Below are positions 21,373 to 26,122 of a DNA stretch of 26,122 nt, in pieces (the stretch's first letter is position 1; the number at the start of each line of letters is the position of its first letter). The notes below the pieces were generated by a model that saw nothing but the letters and a program-made list of their open reading frames with translations, was not told where the DNA came from and searched no databases. The position numbers were made by a program, and so were the translations under genes. The stretch comes from Bigelowiella natans CCMP2755 (Eukaryota > Cercozoa > Chlorarachniophyceae): contig ADNK01003523.1 in assembly GCA_000320545.1 (NCBI GenBank), positions 1 through 26,122 of the forward strand. The letters run 5' to 3'.

Positions 21373-21777
21373 ATGCCTGCGTTGCAGGAAGAGATCGAAT
21401 CAGGAGAAACCCAGGGCGATTATCCAAGATATATGTCTCAGGTTGCAAATATAGCCGAACATCATCGCAAGCCGGGGACAATGCAGAAGCGATCAGCGTC
21501 TGAAGTCATCGGAAGTTTAGCGAGCGATTTCCAGGTTCAGCACAACTTTGCACCTTCTCCCAGCGAAAGTGTACGGAAGCAAAGCAGCAACGACATTTCA
21601 CCTAGCTCAAATCCGGCTCGTATTTCTATCCAACTGACTAATTGCGACAAGCGACATTCGCCCTCGACAAGCTTACTCAGCTTTCTGCTGCTCCATTCAA
21701 AAAAAGCTACGAGTTCGGGTGACGTACAGGCCTGTAGGAAAATACATGTGTTCGGATGTCGCATCTTCAAACCCTAA
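21373..21777 (+). CDS. Possible first exon of the coiled-coil gene, or a separate small frame
   Basis: An open frame of 134 codons from ATG 21373. The first 55 or so codons look coding (acidic start, then MQKRSASEVIGSLASDF). Phase 0 donors at 21541 (GTTCAG) or near 21720 (GTACAG) could join to an acceptor at 21946-21947, from which the frame runs open into ATG 22059 of the coiled-coil gene. Without splicing it is a short unknown protein. The antisense U-box gene starts 29 bp away, which makes a genuine start here doubtful. Confidence 0.35.
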   Translation: MPALQEEIESGETQGDYPRYMSQVANIAEHHRKPGTMQKRSASEVIGSLASDFQVQHNFAPSPSESVRKQSSNDISPSSNPARISIQLTNCDKRHSPSTSLLSFLLLHSKKATSSGDVQACRKIHVFGCRIFKP

Positions 21778-22058
21778 CTGAATCCGCGGGAGAAGTGCAT
21801 GAATTGCGAAAACCATGGAAAACTATGAGATTTCTAATCTGCGTCAACCCAGATTCTCGTGAGCTACGCGTACGAGTGTACTTCCGATATTTCGGGCGAA
21901 TCCCGGATTATTACATGTATTGACTGATTGACTCAGAGATTTGCTAGAGACGGTCTCAAGGAGAGCAGCTGTTCACCCGACACAGAGGATCACCCCCAAC
22001 GTCAACGACTAGAAGGTTGGCAGCCCCCCCCCCACCAGATCGTGGTGGCTGGCTGATC

Positions 22059-24174
22059 ATGGAGGGTTCGGACGACTCGAAGATCATACTGAACTCATCG
22101 GAGCTAGAAAAATTTGGGGACGAGCTCAACGACATGTGGTCTGATGACGACGGTAACAAGCCCTGCTAGTGTTTTTTGCTCTCTATGGATTTGATCGCGT
22201 CTTCTCGACACGTCTATGCTTTGGGGGCTGGGTGCCCACGGATAACGCGGACAATAAGCAGCGATTTGAATGCGATTTTTCCCATTGATAAAACTCATAT
22301 TCCTCAGTGATGGAAGAAAGAACGCACGTGTGAATTAACATAACATGTAGGGGAGGAAAAGTCTAACGAGAAAGAAGAAGGGGATGCGAAAAAGACCAAC
22401 ACCAGCTCTCTGTCGAAGAAGTTAAAGGATGCCAAGATATTGGCGTCGTTAAAAAGCATGCTTTCAACGAAACGTATATGTGCAAATGACATTCATCTGC
22501 TATTTATCATCATCCTCATCATGATCACTCTCCACCCCCCCTCTCACATCAACACCCAAACACACGTGCATATTCACCAGAATACGACTAATCTCATCGA
22601 CTCTTTCCCTTATATCACAATAATCCTCCTGCAATATGTATTCTATGCGCTCATCATACAGCCGCCGATCTTCATCTTGGTGATGACGAAGATGATGCTC
22701 ACGTAGACCCAAACATCGTGCGCGTCGTCGACAAAAGCGAGACGTTATTGACAGCCCCAGACATCGTCACGGGAAAAACTTCTCACCCATCCTTAAGCAA
22801 AGCGACAATGGGGGTGGGGGCTGCCTCAACGGCGAAGTCGAAGCTATTGGCCGCAAAAGTAGTAAGTAGTGTGTCACCGTGTTTCTCTCCATCTTCACCA
22901 TTATCATGAGTCCGATTCTCTGCGAACTGACTGATCGGCACCAATATGGCTTATTCCTCGACGCCCCTTTCGTTCCCTCTTCACGATTGCTATCGTTCTC
23001 AGACGAGGAAGCTCAAGTATACCTCAGCCGCGACCAAGCAAGATGACAGGTAAGGACATCCGAGAGAAGGGACGAGCAGTGTAACGATGGCATTTTTGTA
23101 CTTATAACCAAAATTCTCCTCCCTCTCCCCATCCGATGCACCGCCCTCTCAGGCTTCTTAATCCCTTGAATTTGGACGTTTCGCAAGCAAGTCTCAAGTG
23201 AGGCGGCGCCGAGCCTATTACACCACATAACACCCAACACATGTGTTTTGAATCACTTGTCTTTCCGTCCCCTCCACTCCCCCCCCCTCCCTCCTCAGAG
23301 CTGAGTACCAAGACGTGTCGCGAGCCCCCACCGAGGTGGCTTGCATCACTCCAGTCAGTATGAACGACAAGGACTCAGTCACCAGTACAGAATCGCTGCA
23401 GCAGCAGCAGCAGCAGCAGCAGCTGCCGCTTATTATGAAGGCCTCTCTTCCCCTAACCGACTACTTCGTCACAAAGCCATCCGTCCACAAGCAGCAACGC
23501 AAGGACGAGATGCCTGTAGGTACTGGAGAGAGGAAGATGAAACCGAAGGGCCAGCCGCAGCAGCAGCAGCAGCACAGCCAGAATCGGCAGCGCAACGACG
23601 ACGACGACGACGACGACGACCGCGGTAGCGGCCATGGCGCTAATCGCAAGGAGGACCCGCCGGCTGCGGGCAGCGAGCGGCTTCAACAGCAAGCGCGGGA
23701 AGAAGCAGAAGGAGACGAGGAAAAAGAAGTAGAAGATAGGGAGTCTCACCAAAGAGCAACGCCGGCACCCCAGTCATCGACAACGACGCCCGGGAAGACA
23801 AGCATCCCTGATCTCCAGTCACTTGCAGCGTCCCCTCTCCCCGCCGGTGTCGGGGAGGAGAAGAAGAAGGGGCAGGGGGACGAGAGCGGGGCTGGGAGAG
23901 ATGGGGAGGAGGAGGACGAGAAAGCTGGTAAGGACTCTAATGTCGTAGTAGACGGCAAGAAGGCTCTCGACGATCTAGAGGCGCTCGCGAGCGCCCCCTT
24001 CCCACCCGTAGAAGAAGAGGGGAGGGGAAACGTTAATCGTGGGCAGGATGCTAATGATGATTCCGAGGAGCTGAAGAACAGCAGCTTGCGCGATGGCGCT
24101 CGGCCTGAAAGTGGGACCGGCAAGCAAAATCTGCATCATTCTGGGCAGCGAAGAGAGGTTCGCTCCATTGTCTC

Positions 24175-24209
<35 letters not shown>

Positions 24210-24239
24210 CATCTATCTATCTCCTCTCTTCCTTTCCTC

Positions 24240-24276
<37 letters not shown>

Positions 24277-24632
24277 CGTAATCTAAGCGTCGTGCACATT
24301 GAAGATTGTGTCCAGCTCTAACGGCAAATCCTTGCTTGCATCCCCTCTCCTCCCTCCCTCCCCCCCCGCCCCCTCCCTACTAGCTTCAAGAGCGCGAGAG
24401 TCGTTCAAAGCGACCCCTCTCTTCCACTGCAGCAGCAGCAGCAGCATCAGCAGCATCGACAGGATCACCACCACACAACAGCCCATCTTCATCATCCGGA
24501 GTAGCCGCGGAACCCAGAAGCTCGCGCCACCACCGCAAAGACACGGACCCTTTCCTCTCCGAAGACACGATGTCAGCTGCGGCGTTACTGCGCAACCATC
24601 TATCCCCCGGCCTTTAAAAAGAATAATATAGG

Positions 24633-24702
<70 letters not shown>

Positions 24703-24968
24703 CCGGAAAAGAGAACCGTTTTGAGGTCGGAAGAGATGTAGCAGCAGCGGAAAGCATTCGATGGCTGCTGCCTCTGTGGCGACCGCCGTGCAAATATCTG
24801 CTTTTTGCCGTTGAATCCCTTCCGATGTTTTAATTGAGGAACGTTCTCAGGCAGCACGCGCGTGCGTGCGTGCGTGCGTTGTGTGCGTTGTGTGTGCGTG
24901 GATTCTGTGCGAGTTTACTTTTCTTCTTCCTCTTCGAAAGCTCATGTTTATTCCTTCAAGACAATCAC

Positions 24969-25043
<75 letters not shown>

Positions 25044-25105
25044 CACAGGCGCTGGAAATCGCGGTGTGACAGCTTCATTGCCGTGGCCGAGAAGAACAGG
25101 TTTTG

Positions 25106-25139
<34 letters not shown>

Positions 25140-26069
25140 CAACATAGCGATATCAGAGTACCACCTGGAATAGAAAGAAGAAAGCTAGGATGCATACAAC
25201 TTATGTTTGCAGCGATGATGATGAAAATAGTAGTGTTGGCCACATGATTAACATGCCGGTATTCGATGGAGAGGACGCAAGGAGAGGGGGGTATTGGGGC
25301 CTCGCTTCAACCCCCTCCTCTTCCCCCTCCTCCTATTTTCTCGTGGGGCTCTCCTCCACTCAGGGAATTCCTCGTATCACCACAAACAAAACGTATCATC
25401 AAATGACAATGATGATTCATCATCATCTTCTTCTTCTGCTTCTGCTTCTGCTTCTTCTTCTTTTTCTTCTTCATCTTCTTCCCCACATGGCAGACGACGA
25501 GCGGAGATGCTCTTGGCCTCGCTTACTGAAGAACGACAAATGGTCCACGAGCACAACCAATGCGTATCGACGCGTATCGATGCGTGCGTGTTTATGTATT
25601 CCGCAACAGCGAGCATCTTCCCATTGCTTCCAACACAACAACTAACGCAAGAAAGCTCTGATTTCGTCTCTCTCCTCCTCCTCCCTCCCCCCCCCCCCCC
25701 CTCCCCCTCCCATTCCCCACACCCCCTCTTCTTGCAGGTCCAGGAGGCTAAGGTTGAAATGGCAAATAAGGAAAAAAAGATCGCCGAGAAGGAGAGCCAG
25801 CTCGTGGAGCAGAAAGTGCGTTAATTAATTCTTTCCCCGTCGGTGTTGCGGCATTTGTAAACAGTCAAACATTCCCAAAAGCCACACATCGTCGCCGCAA
25901 TAATAATAATAATAATAATAATCATCATCATCACATACCGAACCCCTGTGTTCCCTGTCTCCATCTCTACTAAATATCGATCATCCCACCCACTGAAACC
26001 ACCACCTAGGAGCTGGTTAAGCAGCTTCTACAACACGTCGAGAAGCTAAAGCAAGAACATGCAGCCAAG
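22059..26069 (+). CDS. Low-complexity and coiled-coil protein (3' partial)
   Basis: I do not recognise the family. Exons 22059-22152, 22351-22473, 22662-22861, 23003-23049, 23299-24157, 24384-24571, 25049-25099, 25213-25229, 25364-25563, 25738-25815 and 26010-26069 join in frame to 639 residues, ending with a GTGGGC donor at 26070, so the gene continues to the right. The N terminus is acidic and Lys-rich. The long exon carries poly-Gln (23397-23420 and 23560-23574), poly-Asp (23597-23620) and two copies of a DLxxLAxxPxPxxEE-like motif. Exon 25049-25099 reads RWKSRCDSFIAVAEKN. From exon 25364 on, the chain becomes Ser-rich and then strongly helical (AEMLLASLTEERQMVHEHNQ, AEKESQLVEQK, LVKQLLQHVEKLKQEH), a typical coiled coil. 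Exons from 24384 to 25229 are the least certain. The first exon may extend up to 21948 in frame, linking to a further upstream exon. Confidence 0.72.
24173..24273. repeat. C-run, (CT)n and (TG)n cluster
   Basis: Lies in the intron 24158-24383 of the coiled-coil gene: C-run 24173-24185, CT 24186-24208, then TG 24241-24273. Confidence 0.9.
24635..24699. repeat. (TG)n(GA)n compound microsatellite
   Basis: A TG run switches at 24660 to a GA run, in the intron 24572-25048 of the coiled-coil gene. Confidence 0.9.
24976..25043. repeat. (TA)n(TG)n compound microsatellite
   Basis: The tract ends five bases before the proposed acceptor of exon 25049-25099, so it sits where a polypyrimidine tract would normally be. 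Confidence 0.9.
25108..25139. repeat. (CAG)n microsatellite
   Basis: A CAG repeat just inside the proposed intron 25100-25212. Confidence 0.85.
25895..25932. repeat. (AAT)n(CAT)n microsatellite
   Basis: A trinucleotide tract in the intron 25816-26009 of the coiled-coil gene. Confidence 0.9.
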
Positions 26070-26122
26070 GTGGGCTTGTTTTGGTGGGGGGGGGGCAGCG
26101 TGGGAAGTACAAACGAAGTTAG

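Noticed and set aside
24572-24608. Extension of exon 24384-24571 to the in-frame stop (AAALLRNHLSPGL)
   Set aside because: Ending at the GTCAGC donor joins in phase 2 to the coding-like exon at 25049 and keeps the gene open into the coiled coil; the extension is possible but less economical.
1-26122. CRISPR arrays, bacterial operons, tRNA or rRNA genes, transposase genes
   Set aside because: The tandem repeats are plain microsatellites without spacers; I found no cloverleaf, rRNA core, or transposase or reverse-transcriptase motif by eye.

Overview
This is nuclear DNA from a eukaryote. The genes are split by GT-AG introns, whose reading frames join cleanly across each junction I propose. The families are eukaryotic (GH47 mannosidase, F-box, U-box), and both ends are full of long microsatellites. 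A single-celled protist or alga fits the compact genes and the 45-440 bp introns. I cannot name the lineage from sequence alone. All gene models below were assembled by eye from splice signals, frame and family resemblance, with no database search.

Layout, left to right. (1) 104-4440, minus: a class I alpha-1,2-mannosidase (GH47) in about 14 small exons, its 3' end cut off by the window edge. (2) 4982-6080, plus: a protein with an N-terminal F-box-like motif; one internal junction is unresolved. (3) 6081-7142: no convincing gene. (4) 7143-8369, minus: a YbaK/ProX-type aminoacyl-tRNA deacylase with an N-terminal hydrophobic leader. (5) 8370-9870: unassigned. (6) 9871-17483 (perhaps from 17650), minus: a very large protein of about 2,430 residues, mostly in one 5.9 kb exon. 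It has several thioredoxin-like modules lacking CxxC, an EF-hand, acidic and repeat-rich linkers, and a polytopic membrane region. (7) 17651-20080: unassigned, with dispersed short repeats. (8) 20081-21343, minus: a membrane-anchored U-box protein, a probable E3 ubiquitin ligase. (9) 21373-26069, plus: a low-complexity protein that becomes coiled-coil, in at least 11 exons, running off the right edge.

The window has two regimes. The outer parts (1-3.8 kb and 22-26.1 kb) hold exon-rich genes whose introns are packed with microsatellites and C-tracts. The middle (4-22 kb) is almost free of them and has fewer introns.

The genes do not form a pathway. Three have roles in protein quality control or turnover (GH47 trimming, F-box, U-box), but that may be chance. 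The most unusual item is the giant protein, whose domain combination I do not recognise from any described family.
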